Counted from the first letter of the stretch, positions 1 to 12,354 are shown. The stretch: 64,000 bases of DNA from Piscinibacter sp. (GCA_016706565.1 JADJJI010000004.1:496001-560000); one strand, 5' to 3'. Made by a program: numbers and translations. The notes: generated by a model not told the origin, from the letters alone.

Positions 1-1125
1 CCGTTCTCCACGCGCATCGAGGAAGAGGGCGTGCAGATCGACAACGTCAAGCTGGTCGAGGCCGGCCGCCTGCGCGAGGCGGAGATGCTCGCGCTGCTGG
101 GCAGCGGCGCCTACCCGTCACGCAACCCGCAGCAGAACCTGGCCGACCTGAAGGCGCAGATCGCCGCCAACGAGAAGGGCGTGCAGGAGCTGCGCAAGAT
201 GGTCGAGCAATTCGGCCTGGACGTCGTGCAGGCCTACATGCGCCACGTGCAGGACAACGCCGAGGAATCGGTGCGGCGTGTGATCACGAAACTCAAGGAC
301 GGGGCCTTCACGCTGCCGCTGGACAACGGCGCGCGCATCAGCGTGGCGATCCGAGTGAACGTTGCCGAGCGCAGCGCCGAGATCGACTTCAGCGGCACCA
401 GCGCCCAGCTGACGAACAACTTCAACGCACCGACGGCGGTGTGCATGGCCGCGGTGCTCTACGTCTTCCGCACGCTGGTGGGCGACGACATCCCGCTGAA
501 CGCCGGCTGCCTGAAGCCGCTGAAGGTGATCATCCCCGAAGGTTCGATGCTCAACCCGCGCCCGCCGGCCAGCGTGGTGGCGGGCAACGTCGAGACCTCG
601 ACCTGCATCACCAACGCGCTGTACGGCGCGCTCGGCGCGATGGCCGCCGGCCAGTGCACGATGAACAACTTCACCTTCGGCAACGCGCGCCACCAGTACT
701 ACGAGACCATCTCGGGCGGCAGCGGCGCCGGCCCCGGCTTCGACGGCACCAGCGTCGTGCAGACGCACATGACCAACTCGCGCCTGACCGACCCCGAGGT
801 GCTGGAGTTCCGCTTCCCGGTGCGGCTGGAGAGCTACGCCATCCGCGCCGGTTCGGGCGGGGCAGGGCAGTGGAAGGGCGGCAACGGCGGCACGCGGCGG
901 GTGCGCTTCCTCGAGGCGATGACGGCGTCGATCCTCTCCAACGGCCGCCACCACGGCGCCTTCGGCATGGCCGGCGGGCAGCCGGGTCAGCCCGGTGCCA
1001 ATCGTGTCGAGCGTTCCGACGGGCGGATCGAGAAGCTCGACCACATCGGCTCGGTCGAGATGGCGCCGGGCGACATCTTCGTGATCGAGACGCCCGGAGG
1101 CGGCGGCTATGGCCCGCCGGGCTGA
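1..1125 (+). CDS. Hydantoinase B/oxoprolinase family protein, C-terminal part
   Basis: The reading frame is open from the first base, so the gene starts outside the window and only its last 374 codons are here. The fragment matches the HyuB half of ATP-dependent oxoprolinases and N-methylhydantoinases: it begins with an EEEGVQIDNVKL-type segment and ends in the glycine-rich GGGGYGPPG tail usual for the family. In full-length 5-oxoprolinase this half follows a HyuA-like half and opens 5-oxoproline or hydantoin rings using ATP in the cytoplasm. Whether this copy is a fused 5-oxoprolinase or a separate HyuB subunit cannot be decided without the upstream part. Confidence 0.85.
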   Translation, partial: PFSTRIEEEGVQIDNVKLVEAGRLREAEMLALLGSGAYPSRNPQQNLADLKAQIAANEKGVQELRKMVEQFGLDVVQAYMRHVQDNAEESVRRVITKLKDGAFTLPLDNGARISVAIRVNVAERSAEIDFSGTSAQLTNNFNAPTAVCMAAVLYVFRTLVGDDIPLNAGCLKPLKVIIPEGSMLNPRPPASVVAGNVETSTCITNALYGALGAMAAGQCTMNNFTFGNARHQYYETISGGSGAGPGFDGTSVVQTHMTNSRLTDPEVLEFRFPVRLESYAIRAGSGGAGQWKGGNGGTRRVRFLEAMTASILSNGRHHGAFGMAGGQPGQPGANRVERSDGRIEKLDHIGSVEMAPGDIFVIETPGGGGYGPPG

Positions 1126-1134
1126 CCGGCTCGC

Positions 1135-1917
1135 ATGCTGTCGCTGACGCTGCTGCTGAAACTGACGCTGGTGGCCGCATCGGCGCTGCTGTCGTCGCTG
1201 GTGGCGCGGCGCTTCGGCCACGGCATCGGCGGCACGCTGGCCGGCATGCCGATGATCGCCGGGCCGATCATGGGCTTCGTGCTGCTGCAGACCGGCATCG
1301 ACGAGGTGCGCGCCATCGCGCTGGCGACACTGGTGTGCCTGCCGGCCACCGTGGCGCACCTGATCACCTTCGCCTGGAGCTCGACGCGCTGGCCCTGGCC
1401 GGTGGCGCTGCTGCTGGCCAATGCGGCCTTCTTCGGCCTGGGCTCGCTGCTCCCGCTGCTGCCGTTTCCGCCCGCACTGTCCTGCGTGCTCGCGTTGGCC
1501 GTGCTGGCCGTCGGTGGCGCGCTGATGCCGCAATTGCCTATCGCGCGCGGCCCAGTGGACATCCCGCACCTGGAACTGGCCTGCCGCGTTGCCGTGGCGA
1601 TCTTCGTCGCCTGGCTGATCATCCGCGGCGCCGGCGTGGTGCCGGCGGCGGTCAGCGGCCTGCTGCTGGCCGTGCCGATCACCGGCAACGTGCTGCCCTG
1701 CTTCACGCTGCCGCGTTACGGCACTGCGGCGACGGTGGCGCTTCTGCGCGGCTTCGTGCGCGGCCTGTCGGGCTTCGGGGCCTTCTTCGTCATGCTCTAT
1801 CTGGGGCTGTCTTCATGGGGCGCCGGTACGGCGTACGCCGCTGCCTGGCTCGCCGCGCTGTTGGCGGCGGCCGGCCTCTATGCCTGGCAGCATCGCCGCC
1901 TCGCGAGCATGGCATGA
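1135..1917 (+). CDS. Polytopic inner-membrane protein of unknown function
   Basis: The 260-residue product is almost entirely hydrophobic and has about seven to eight predicted membrane segments, starting at residue 1 without a cleavable signal. I do not recognise the family. It begins 9 bases after the oxoprolinase stop and ends in an ATGA overlap with the glycosyltransferase gene at 1914, so it is probably co-transcribed and translationally coupled with that gene. A transport or membrane-assembly role for the same pathway is possible, but nothing in the sequence shows it. Confidence 0.7.
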   Translation: MLSLTLLLKLTLVAASALLSSLVARRFGHGIGGTLAGMPMIAGPIMGFVLLQTGIDEVRAIALATLVCLPATVAHLITFAWSSTRWPWPVALLLANAAFFGLGSLLPLLPFPPALSCVLALAVLAVGGALMPQLPIARGPVDIPHLELACRVAVAIFVAWLIIRGAGVVPAAVSGLLLAVPITGNVLPCFTLPRYGTAATVALLRGFVRGLSGFGAFFVMLYLGLSSWGAGTAYAAAWLAALLAAAGLYAWQHRRLASMA

Positions 1918-2591
1918 CGAGCCTGAGCATCGTCGTGCCGGTTCTCGACGAAGCCGAAGGCATCGTCGCCACGCTGGCGTCGCTGGCACCACTGCGTGCG
2001 CGCGGCGCCGAGCTGATCGTCGTCGATGGCGGCAGCCGCGACGCCACCGTGGCCCGCGCCCAGGCGCTGGCCGACCGCGTGATGGAGGGCCCGCGCGGCC
2101 GCGCCCGGCAGATGAACGCCGGTGCCGCCGTGGCGCGCGGACCCACACTGCTGTTCCTGCATGCCGACACGCGGCTGCCCGAGGATGCCGATCGCCTGAT
2201 CGCGTCGGCACTCGGCGTCGCCCCGCTCGCCTGGGGCCGCTTCGACGTGGCCATCGAAGGCCATTCGCGCATGCTGCCGGTCGTCGCGGCGATGATGAAT
2301 TTGCGCTCGCGCCTGAGCGGCATCGCCACCGGCGACCAAGCGATGTTCATGACCCGCGCGGCCTTCGAGGCGGCCGGCGGCTTCCCCGACCAGCCGCTGA
2401 TGGAGGACATCGAGCTCAGCGCGCGGCTCAAGCGCCTGAGCACGCCGGTGTGCCTGCGCGAACGGGTCCTCACCTCCGGCCGGCGCTGGGAGCAACGCGG
2501 CGTGTGGCGCACCATCGTGCTGATGTGGCGGCTGCGCCTGCTCTACGCCCTCGGCGTGCGCGCCGATAGACTGGCCCCGTGGTACCGCTGA
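1914..2591 (+). CDS. TIGR04283-type family 2 glycosyltransferase
   Basis: The product has 225 residues. It starts with the GT-A fold hallmark SLSIVVPVLDEAEGI, followed by VVDGGSRDAT and the metal-binding FLHADTRLP region, and later shows GDQAMF and MEDIELSARL. This is the arrangement of the TIGR04283 glycosyltransferases, often found beside arsenosugar biosynthesis genes. The ATG at 1914 overlaps the previous stop. The next gene, a TIGR04282 protein, overlaps the end of this one, and the two families typically occur as a pair. The acceptor is unknown, and no ArsM or ArsS gene is in view, so the arsenosugar link is by family association only. Confidence 0.85.
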   Translation: MTSLSIVVPVLDEAEGIVATLASLAPLRARGAELIVVDGGSRDATVARAQALADRVMEGPRGRARQMNAGAAVARGPTLLFLHADTRLPEDADRLIASALGVAPLAWGRFDVAIEGHSRMLPVVAAMMNLRSRLSGIATGDQAMFMTRAAFEAAGGFPDQPLMEDIELSARLKRLSTPVCLRERVLTSGRRWEQRGVWRTIVLMWRLRLLYALGVRADRLAPWYR

Positions 2592-3196
2592 ACACCGACT
2601 GCACCGTGATCGTGATGGCCAAGGCGCCCGTGGCCGGCTATGCGAAGACGCGCCTGATTCCGGCGCTCGGCGCCGACGGTGCGGCGCGGCTTGCGCAACG
2701 GCTGCTGCGCCATGCGATCGCGCAGGCCGTGGCGGCGGGCATCGGAGCGGTCGAACTGTGCTGCGCGCCCGACGCGCGGCATGCTGTCTTCGCCGAACTC
2801 GCCGGCGACTCGCGCGTGACGCTGAGCGAACAAGGCGAGGGCGATCTCGGCACGCGCATGGCCCGCGCGCTGCAGCGCGCCCTGCTCACGCACGAACGCG
2901 CCGTGCTGATCGGCACCGATGCGCCGGCGCTGGACGCGCGCTACCTGCGCGACGCGGCTGACCGGCTGGCCGATCACGATGCCGTGCTCGGCCCGGCCGT
3001 CGACGGCGGCTACACGCTGATCGGCCTGCGCCGCTTCGCACCCACGCTGTTCGAAGCGATGCCCTGGAGCACGCCCCAGGTGCTGGCCCTCACGCGCGAA
3101 CGGCTGCGGGCGGCCGGGCTGCGCCATGCCGAGTTGCCGCCGCTGCACGACATCGACGAGCCGGCCGACCTCGTGCACCTGCACGGCCCGGCATGA
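2579..3196 (+). CDS. TIGR04282 (DUF2064) glycosyltransferase-like protein
   Basis: The 205-residue product opens with a nucleotidyl/glycosyltransferase-like motif (VIVMAKAPVAGYAKTRLIP) and contains IGTDAPALDARYL and GPAVDGGYTLIGL, which are diagnostic for DUF2064/TIGR04282. The start is a GTG at 2579 inside the end of the preceding gene. The stop overlaps the ATG of the phosphotransferase at 3193. With its partner it probably builds or transfers an activated sugar in the cytoplasm. The family is named for its association with arsenosugar clusters. Confidence 0.85.
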   Translation: MVPLNTDCTVIVMAKAPVAGYAKTRLIPALGADGAARLAQRLLRHAIAQAVAAGIGAVELCCAPDARHAVFAELAGDSRVTLSEQGEGDLGTRMARALQRALLTHERAVLIGTDAPALDARYLRDAADRLADHDAVLGPAVDGGYTLIGLRRFAPTLFEAMPWSTPQVLALTRERLRAAGLRHAELPPLHDIDEPADLVHLHGPA

Positions 3197-4230
3197 GCCT
3201 CGCGGACGATCTGCGCAACGCGCTGCGCGCGGCCCGCTCGCCGTGGGCCGACGCATCGATCGAGCCCTTGCCCGACAGCGGCCTGGCCCATGCGCACCTG
3301 CGCCTGGCCGGCACCGGCGTGCTGGCGCGCGTGCCCAAGCAGAGCCAGATGGACCTGCCGGCGCTGGCCAACCTCGACTACCAGGCGGCCTGCTTCACGC
3401 GGGCTGCGGCCAGCGGCCACGCGCCGATGCTGCACGGTGTGCTGCCGCCGTCCGCCACCTTGCCGCGCGGCGCGCTGCTGGTGGAAGAGATCGTCGGCCG
3501 GCCGGCGCGCCTGCCGCAGGACCTGCCGGCGATCGTCGATGCGCTCGCGGCGATGCATTCGCTGCCGCTGCCCGAGAGCGCGCAGCGTGCGCCGCTGCTC
3601 GATCCGATCGACCCGCTGGCGCTGCTGCGCGGCGAGATCGAGGCGCAGGCCGGGTTTCTCGATGCAGCGGCACTCGACGCCTCGGTGCGCCGGGCCATCG
3701 ACGACCGGCGCGCCAGTCTCGCCGCGCTTTGCGCAGGCGCGTCGCGGCCGCAGAAGCGGCTGATCGCCTTCGATGCGCACCCCGGCAACTTCATCGTGCG
3801 CGCCGACGGCACGGCGGTGCTGGTCGACCTGGAGAAGGCGCGCTACAGCCTGCCGCCGCTGGACCTGGCGCATGCCACGCTCTACACCTCGACGACCTGG
3901 GACATCGCCAGCGCTGCCGCCCTGTCGCACGGCGAGGTGGTGGCGGCCCAGCAACGCTGGCTGACGCAATGCGCGGGCGGCGACGCCTGGAGCGGCTGGC
4001 TGGCACCGCTGCGCAGCGCGATGTGGCTGTGGTCCGTCAGCTGGTGCGCCAAGTGGCGCGTGCTGTCGGCCAGCGCGGCCCGTGCCGGTGGCGACGGTGA
4101 GGATTGGTCGGGCGAACACAGCGAGGCGGCGCTGGTCGAGCACGTGCGCGACCGGGTCGACCATTACCTTTCGGTGCAGGGGGTGCAGCGCGTGCTCGAC
4201 GAACTGGCGGCACTGGCCGGGGCCGCCTAG
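3193..4230 (+). CDS. Aminoglycoside phosphotransferase-family kinase
   Basis: The 345-residue product is a small-molecule kinase of the APH/choline kinase fold. The catalytic loop reads FDAHPGNFIV, with the family's usual D-x-H-x-x-N spacing, and the metal-binding aspartate follows in VLVDLEKARY. The N-terminal lobe is poorly conserved. The gene overlaps the preceding glycosyltransferase gene by four bases, so it probably phosphorylates a sugar or alcohol in the same pathway. It converges on the cytochrome gene with a four-base overlap at 4227-4230. The substrate is unknown. Confidence 0.8.
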   Translation: MSLADDLRNALRAARSPWADASIEPLPDSGLAHAHLRLAGTGVLARVPKQSQMDLPALANLDYQAACFTRAAASGHAPMLHGVLPPSATLPRGALLVEEIVGRPARLPQDLPAIVDALAAMHSLPLPESAQRAPLLDPIDPLALLRGEIEAQAGFLDAAALDASVRRAIDDRRASLAALCAGASRPQKRLIAFDAHPGNFIVRADGTAVLVDLEKARYSLPPLDLAHATLYTSTTWDIASAAALSHGEVVAAQQRWLTQCAGGDAWSGWLAPLRSAMWLWSVSWCAKWRVLSASAARAGGDGEDWSGEHSEAALVEHVRDRVDHYLSVQGVQRVLDELAALAGAA

Positions 4231-4727
4231 CCGCCGACCTCCTGCAGCACCCGCTGCAGGCTCTTCACCATCGCCGGGACTTCCGCCGCCGGCAGGCCGC
4301 CGTGCGTGGCCAGGTAGTCGGCCACCGGCTTGCCGCTGGCCTTGCCTGTCAGCACGCTGCCGCGCAACACCAGTGCCTTGCGCGCGAAGTCGGCGGCTGT
4401 GCCGTGGCAGCCAGCACAATGTTCCTTGAACTGTGGCGACGTGGTCACCTGCGCCGCCAGCATCGCCGTCACCGGCGCCACCAGATCGTCGGCGAGGTAG
4501 TGGTTGTGCAGGAAGCGGGTCAGGTCGGCGCCGTGGTGCCTGCCGGCCAGCTGGCCTTGATCCACGCGCAACGTGCTGCGCGCGAATGCGGCGGAGTCGC
4601 CGTGGCAATCCTTGCATCGCCCGTCCCAGTAGGCATGCAGGTCGCGCCCATCCGGGCCGGCCGCGGCCGGTGCCGCCATCTGCACCAGCGCTGCGCACAG
4701 CAGCGCGATCGTCGTCGAAGGTTTCAT
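4227..4727 (-). CDS. Secreted diheme cytochrome c
   Basis: The 166-residue protein starts with a clear signal peptide (about residues 1-23, ending in AAPAAAG) and has two c-type heme attachment motifs, CKDCH and CAGCH. It is therefore a periplasmic diheme electron carrier of the cytochrome c class I kind. It stands alone on the - strand between + strand genes, with 107 bases to the divergent gene at 4835, where its promoter should lie. Its redox partner cannot be read from the context. Confidence 0.85.
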   Translation of the reverse strand: MKPSTTIALLCAALVQMAAPAAAGPDGRDLHAYWDGRCKDCHGDSAAFARSTLRVDQGQLAGRHHGADLTRFLHNHYLADDLVAPVTAMLAAQVTTSPQFKEHCAGCHGTAADFARKALVLRGSVLTGKASGKPVADYLATHGGLPAAEVPAMVKSLQRVLQEVGG

Positions 4728-4834
4728 CGGAGTCCTCTTCGCAGCGCCCCGATTGTCGTCGCCCTGCGGACGCCGTGGTGGGCGACGCGTAGACTGCGGC
4801 GCCGGCCCGCCATGGGCCCGATGAAGGAGGGTTC

Positions 4835-5425
4835 TTGAAGTTCAAGATGGCCGAGAAGTCCCTGTTCGCCACGCTGCTGCGCTCGCCGTGGTGGGTGAGC
4901 CTGGCGATCGCCGCCGTGCTGGCGCTGCTGGCGATGTCGTTGCTGCCGCCGGACTACAAGGTGGTGGGGGCGACCTCGGGTTTCCCGTTCCTCGTCATCG
5001 CGGTCATCGCGGCGGCGCGCCAGTGGCGCCTGCCCAGCGCCGCACGGGTGGCGCAGACGCAGCAGGCCGTCGCCGCCATGGCCTGGCCGGAGTTCGCCGC
5101 GCTGCTGGAGGCCGCCTTCCGGCGTGACGGCTACAGCGTCCGGCCGGGCGGCGGCGCCGCGGTCGACTTCGAACTCGAGCGCCAGGGCCGCCGGATGCTG
5201 GTCAGTGCGCGGCGCTGGAAGTCGGCGCGCACGGGCCTGGAGGCCTTGCGCCCGCTGCAGGCCGCGCGCGACGCGGCGGGTGGGGCCGATGCGCTGTACA
5301 TCGGCCTGGGCGAGTTGACCGACACCGCGCGGCCCTTCGCCGCCACGCACCGCATCGCCATCTGGCAGGCCGACGAGGTGGCCCTGGCGCTGCGCGGCCT
5401 GCCGCTGACGGCCCCGAAGCCATGA
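4835..5425 (+). CDS. Membrane protein with restriction-endonuclease-like domain
   Basis: The 196-residue product has two membrane helices near residues 20-60. They are followed by a soluble domain with WPEFAALLEAAFRRDGY, a VDFEL strand and a RRMLVSARRW strand, which resembles the Mrr-type PD-(D/E)xK fold found in many small membrane-anchored proteins. The chosen TTG start at 4835 has an AAGGAGG site 4-10 bases upstream; an ATG at 4847 is the alternative. It overlaps the ankyrin gene by ATGA. Nuclease activity is uncertain because the usual E/Q-x-K triplet is replaced by S-A-R. Confidence 0.65.
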   Translation: MKFKMAEKSLFATLLRSPWWVSLAIAAVLALLAMSLLPPDYKVVGATSGFPFLVIAVIAAARQWRLPSAARVAQTQQAVAAMAWPEFAALLEAAFRRDGYSVRPGGGAAVDFELERQGRRMLVSARRWKSARTGLEALRPLQAARDAAGGADALYIGLGELTDTARPFAATHRIAIWQADEVALALRGLPLTAPKP

Positions 5426-6073
5426 AGCGCCGGCTGCTGCTTTCGGCCGCGGCCTGGTCGGTGACGGGCATCGCGCAGGCCCGGCCTGCGGCGCTGCTCG
5501 CCGCGGCCGAAGCGGGCGACGTCACGCTGCTGCAACGGCTGCTCGACGCCGGCACGCCGGTCGATTCGCGCGATGGCCGGCAGCGCACCGCGCTGCTGCT
5601 GGCCACGCGGGCCAACCATGTCGACGCAGCGCGGCTGCTCATCGAGCGTGGTGCCGACGTCAACGCGAAGGACGATCAGCAGGATTCGCCGTTCCTCTAC
5701 GCCGGCGCCGAGGGCCGGCTGCAGATCCTGCGCCTGACGCTGGCGGCCGGCGCCGACCTGGCCAGCACCAACCGCTACGGCGGCACGGCGCTGATCCCGG
5801 CGGCACACCACGGCCACGTGGAGACGGTGCGCGAACTGCTGGGCACGCGCATCGACGTCGACCACGTCAACCGGCTGGGCTGGACGGCGCTGCTCGAGGC
5901 GGTGATCCTGGGTGACGGCGGCACGGCGCACACCACGATCGTCGGCCTGCTGGTGCAGCATGGCGCGGACGTGAACCGGGCTGACGCACAGGGTGTGACG
6001 CCGCTGGCCCATGCCGAGCGGCGTGGCCAGCGCGCCATCGCCGACATCCTGCGGCGCGCCCCGCGCCGGCCGG

Positions 6074-6087
<14 letters not shown>
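5422..6087 (+). CDS. Ankyrin-repeat protein, probably periplasmic
   Basis: The protein has 221 residues. It has an N-terminal export signal (about residues 1-20, ending in AQA) and then five or so ankyrin repeats from about residue 28 to 210, recognisable by recurring TALLLATRANHVDAARLL-type helices and D-V-N-x-x-D turns. Such proteins act through protein binding; the partner is unknown. The start overlaps the stop of the preceding membrane gene, which suggests they work together. The 3' end overlaps the convergent histidine kinase gene by 14 bases. Confidence 0.8.
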
Positions 6088-9136
<3,049 letters not shown>

Positions 9137-9295
9137 GCGGGTCGGTCGATGGCGCGGAGTCTCTGCGCATCGTGCCCGTGATTCAGCTCCGGGCGGCGCC
9201 CGGAATACACGTGTTTGCCCAGGTCGTTTCGACTCCAGGGTGAACGAGCGGCCTCATGTGAGCGCAGTCACTCACAGGTGACGAACGCCGTCACT
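9137..9295. other. Intergenic region with two small hairpins
   Basis: This gap lies between the 3' end of the nucleoside hydrolase gene and the start of the histidine kinase gene, both on the - strand. It holds a perfect 6-bp inverted repeat, CCGGGC-GGC-GCCCGG, at 9189-9203, and a 5-bp one, GTGAG/CTCAC, at 9258-9275. Neither has a T run, so they are weak candidates for terminators or regulator sites. The kinase promoter should be here, but no clear -35/-10 pair is visible. Confidence 0.35.
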
Positions 9296-10279
9296 TCAGC
9301 GGGCCGTACGCAGGGCCTCGAAGAAGGCCGCGAAGATCGTGTCGCGCTGCACGCCGTGGGCCTCGCGCATCGGGTGGCGGGAGGCATCGGCACGCCAGCG
9401 TTTGTCGTCGCACAGCCAGGGTGTGCGCACGATCTCGCTGGGCACCCACGCGGGCTCGATCAGCCAGGCGATGTTGATCAGGTCCCAGATGACCCACGAG
9501 TGCGCCTCGAAGCTGGTGATGCCCAGCAGATCCCACAGCGGATTGTTCGTGTAGAGATCGAACAGGTGCTCGCCGATGGCGCCGCGGCCGCGCACCCAGC
9601 GCTCCATCTCGGGCAGCGACAGACGCAGCTGCGCGCCGACATGGAAGCCCGGCAGGTAGACATGCGGCACACCGCTGTCGAGCAGCCACCGCGAGGCGGG
9701 CAGGTCCTGCTCGAGGTTGAACGAGTGGTTGGGGTGTGGCGCGTGCGAGGGGTAGCCGCTGGTCCACACCACGACGATGCGCTCGGCGATGGCCGGCTCG
9801 AGCAGCAACGCGTTGGCCACGTTGGTGGCGCAGCCGATGGCGACCACGTACAGGGGCTCGCGCGCCGGCATGGCCAGCGCCGTGGCGATCAGGTGGTCCG
9901 TCGCCGGGCTGCGTTCGGGCGCATCGAGCGCCGCGAGGTAGCGCGTCGAGCCGTGCAGCACGCGGCCGCGCGAATCCAGGCCGAGCTTATCGTACACGGC
10001 CTGGATGGCGGCGTGGCTGCGTTCCATGCCCACGCCGGGCGGGTCGAACTGGCGGTGCTGCTGCACGCGCGACTGCGAGCGCCGGTGGGCGAACGAATAC
10101 GGCGCGGCATAGACCGCCTCGACCTGCAGCCGATCGGGCGAGAGCAGCGCCCAGGCGATGGCGAAAGGGTCGTCGATCTCGTTGGCGGCGTCGGTGTCGA
10201 TCACCACGCGCAGGCGGCCCGCGCGCGGCTCGAGGCGCTCGTGGTACCAGGCATCGTCGCGCTGCAGGGGTCGGGGCAT
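9296..10279 (-). CDS. Inosine-uridine-preferring nucleoside hydrolase family protein
   Basis: The 327-residue protein carries the calcium-binding aspartate cluster of nucleoside hydrolases near its N-terminus (VIDTDAANEIDDPFA). Later it has the family's VVAIGCATNVANAL segment and a conserved H-x-x-x-x-N-xxN type region around residues 210-240. It should hydrolyse the N-glycosidic bond of a ribonucleoside in the cytoplasm. The DTDAANEIDD form, with A-N in place of the commoner P-G, belongs to a divergent subgroup, so the substrate may differ. It is divergent from the bufferin operon. Confidence 0.8.
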   Translation of the reverse strand: MPRPLQRDDAWYHERLEPRAGRLRVVIDTDAANEIDDPFAIAWALLSPDRLQVEAVYAAPYSFAHRRSQSRVQQHRQFDPPGVGMERSHAAIQAVYDKLGLDSRGRVLHGSTRYLAALDAPERSPATDHLIATALAMPAREPLYVVAIGCATNVANALLLEPAIAERIVVVWTSGYPSHAPHPNHSFNLEQDLPASRWLLDSGVPHVYLPGFHVGAQLRLSLPEMERWVRGRGAIGEHLFDLYTNNPLWDLLGITSFEAHSWVIWDLINIAWLIEPAWVPSEIVRTPWLCDDKRWRADASRHPMREAHGVQRDTIFAAFFEALRTAR

Positions 10280-10400
10280 GTCGGCATTCTTGTCGATCCG
10301 GCGCTGTAAGGCCGGCAGCGGGCGTTCGACCTAGTCCGGTCGGTGCGGGGTGGTCCCGCGGTTCGACGACACCCCACCCTCTTTCCAAGGAGTTCTCACC
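10280..10400 (+). promoter_or_regulatory. Divergent promoter region and RBS of the bufferin operon
   Basis: This 121-bp gap separates two divergent genes. An AAGGAG ribosome site at 10387-10392 stands 8 bases before the ATG at 10401. A GGGTGG/CCACCC inverted pair lies between about 10347 and 10380 in the leader. No convincing sigma-70 boxes were found. Bufferin operons in other bacteria are known to be under ECF sigma factor control, so an ECF-type promoter is possible but not shown here. Confidence 0.4.
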
Positions 10401-10682
10401 ATGAACCAGCGTCTGATCGTTTCCTCCGCCCTCGCTTCCGTGCTCGCCCTGGGCCTGATCACCCAGGTCTCGGCCGCCGACGACAAGATGGCCAAGGAAA
10501 AGTGCTTCGGCATCGCCAAGGCCGGCCAGAACGATTGCGCCAACGCCTCGGGCACGCATTCCTGCGCCGGCCAGTCCAAGGTCGACAACGGCGCGGACGA
10601 GTGGAAGTACGTCGCCAAGGGCACCTGCAAGGCGATGAAGGGCATGACCGCCGACGAAGTCAAGGGCGGCATGAAGAAGTGA
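10401..10682 (+). CDS. bufA1: Bufferin-type copper-binding peptide precursor (DUF2282)
   Basis: The 93-residue precursor has a signal peptide (about 1-25, cut after VSA) and a mature part with four cysteines at 35, 46, 55 and 76, in the DUF2282 pattern [14 protein letters not shown]...SCAGQ...KGTC. In characterised relatives these cysteines are modified by the DUF692 enzyme into thiooxazole-type groups, and the exported peptide binds copper in the periplasm. The DUF692 and DUF2063 genes follow immediately, which completes the expected set. The ATG at 10401 fits the AAGGAG site and the signal peptide. Confidence 0.9.
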   Translation: MNQRLIVSSALASVLALGLITQVSAADDKMAKEKCFGIAKAGQNDCANASGTHSCAGQSKVDNGADEWKYVAKGTCKAMKGMTADEVKGGMKK

Positions 10683-10702
10683 GCCTTGCGCCGCGCGCCG
10701 CC

Positions 10703-11551
10703 ATGAACCCGAACTGCGTCGGCATCGGCGCGCGGCAGCCGCACTACGCGGCCTTGTGCGAGAGTTCGCCGCCACTGGGCTTCGTCGAAGTCCACTCGGA
10801 GAACTTCTTCGCCGACGGCGGCGCCTCGCTCGCGGCGCTGCAGAGGCTGCGCGAGCGGCACCCCGTCAGCCTGCACGGCGTGGGCCTGGCGCTGGGGTCG
10901 GCGGCCGGGCTCGATGCCTGGCATCTCGACCGGCTGGAGCGGCTGGTGCGGCGTTTCGAGCCGGCGCGCGTCTCCGACCACGCCTGCTTCGCGCGGGCGC
11001 CGCGCGCGAGCGGTGGCCCGGTGCTGCATGGCAGCGACCTGCTGCCCATCGCCTTCACCGAAGCTTCGCTGGCCATCCTCGTGCGCAACGTGGTCCAGGT
11101 GCAGGAGCGGTTGCGCCGGCCGATCGCGGTGGAGAACCTCTCCGCGTATCTGTCCTACGCCGACGACACGATCCCCGAGGCCGCTTTCCTCGCCGAACTG
11201 GTGCGGCGCAGCGGCTGCACGCTGCTGCTCGACCTGAACAACCTGATGGTCAATGCCCTGAATGCCGGCGTGGCCGATCCGCTGGCGTCGTGCCTGGCCT
11301 TCGTCGATGCGCTGCCCGCGGGCTGCGTCGACGAGATCCACCTCGCGGGTTACTGCGAGACCGAAGACATCGTCATCGACGACCACGGCAGCCGCGTGCG
11401 GCCGGCGGTGTGGCAGCTCTACCGCCATGCCATCGAACGCCTCGGTGCCGTGCCCACCCTGATCGAGTGGGACACCGACCTGCCGGCGCTCGAGGTGCTG
11501 CTCGACGAGGCTGCGCAGGCGCAGCGCATCGTCGACGAGGTGGCGCCGTGA
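10703..11551 (+). CDS. bufB1: DUF692 (MNIO) bufferin-maturating enzyme
   Basis: The protein has 282 residues. Family motifs include GIGARQPHY at the start, [56 protein letters not shown] and LIEWDTDLP. The His, Glu and Asp residues in these motifs are the iron ligands of the multinuclear non-heme iron oxidative enzymes (MbnB, TglH, ChrH, BufB). It should oxidise the cysteines of the upstream peptide. The ATG lies 20 bases after the bufA stop, and the end overlaps the next gene at 11548. Confidence 0.9.
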   Translation: MNPNCVGIGARQPHYAALCESSPPLGFVEVHSENFFADGGASLAALQRLRERHPVSLHGVGLALGSAAGLDAWHLDRLERLVRRFEPARVSDHACFARAPRASGGPVLHGSDLLPIAFTEASLAILVRNVVQVQERLRRPIAVENLSAYLSYADDTIPEAAFLAELVRRSGCTLLLDLNNLMVNALNAGVADPLASCLAFVDALPAGCVDEIHLAGYCETEDIVIDDHGSRVRPAVWQLYRHAIERLGAVPTLIEWDTDLPALEVLLDEAAQAQRIVDEVAP

Positions 11552-12354
11552 GCGAGGCCGAAGCGCGCCGGCAGCGGCAACTGCTGGCCGCGCTGTCGCT
11601 GCGCGGCGAGCCGCCGGCATTGCGCGAACGCGGAGCCCGCGCCGAGCGCGGCCTGGCCGCCTACCGCGCCAATGCCTCGGCGCTGGCCGAGCGTGCGCTG
11701 GCCGCCGCCTGCCCGACGCTTCAGGCGATGCTCGGCGAGGCCGACTTCGCCGCACTCGCACGCGCCTTCTGGCGCGACCATCCGCCGCAGCGCGGCGACC
11801 TCGGTGAATGGGGGGGCGAGCTGCCGGGCTGGATCGCCGCGCAGGCCGGCCTGGCCGAATGGCCCTGGCTGGCCGACAGCGCCTGGCTCGACCTCGCCCT
11901 GCACCACAACGAACGGGCTGCCGACGTGTCGCCCGAGCTGCCGTCGCTGGCCCTGCTGGGCGAGGCCGAGCCGGCCCAGATCGACCTGCGTCTCGCAGCG
12001 GGCATGCAGCTGCGCGTGTCGGCCCACCCGATCGCCGCCATCCATGCCGCGCACCGCAGCGGCGCGCCCGAAGCCTTCGCGCCGGTGCGCGCCGCGCTCG
12101 CGGCCGGGCAGGGCGAGACCGTGTGCGTGTCGCGCGCGGGCTGGCGTGCCCAGGTGCATCGGGTGTCGGCCCACGAGGTGGCCTTCATGCTGACGCTGCT
12201 GCGAGGAGCCTCGCTGGCCGCGGCGCTGGAAGCCGCCGGCGAGGGCTTCGACTTCGGCGCCTGGCTGCAGCGTGCGATCGAGGCCGAGTGGCTGAAAGGT
12301 GCGGCGCGCCGGATCGACTCAGTCAAACCCCACTCCACCGAGCCATCGACATGA
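11548..12354 (+). CDS. bufC1: DUF2063 bufferin maturation partner
   Basis: The 268-residue protein has the N-terminal DUF2063 helical domain ([10 protein letters not shown]..., [40 protein letters not shown]), annotated in databases as a putative DNA-binding domain. In the bufferin and related pathways this family is the substrate-recognition partner of the DUF692 enzyme. The GTG start at 11548 overlaps the bufB stop, giving tight coupling. The C-terminal half (about 150-250) is less conserved and may hold the peptide recognition part. Confidence 0.85.
   Translation: MSEAEARRQRQLLAALSLRGEPPALRERGARAERGLAAYRANASALAERALAAACPTLQAMLGEADFAALARAFWRDHPPQRGDLGEWGGELPGWIAAQAGLAEWPWLADSAWLDLALHHNERAADVSPELPSLALLGEAEPAQIDLRLAAGMQLRVSAHPIAAIHAAHRSGAPEAFAPVRAALAAGQGETVCVSRAGWRAQVHRVSAHEVAFMLTLLRGASLAAALEAAGEGFDFGAWLQRAIEAEWLKGAARRIDSVKPHSTEPST

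Noticed and set aside
118-1569. Long - strand frame opposite the oxoprolinase and membrane-protein genes
   Set aside because: It is Arg/Gln/His-rich, a typical antisense shadow in high-GC DNA. The + strand genes carry clear family motifs.
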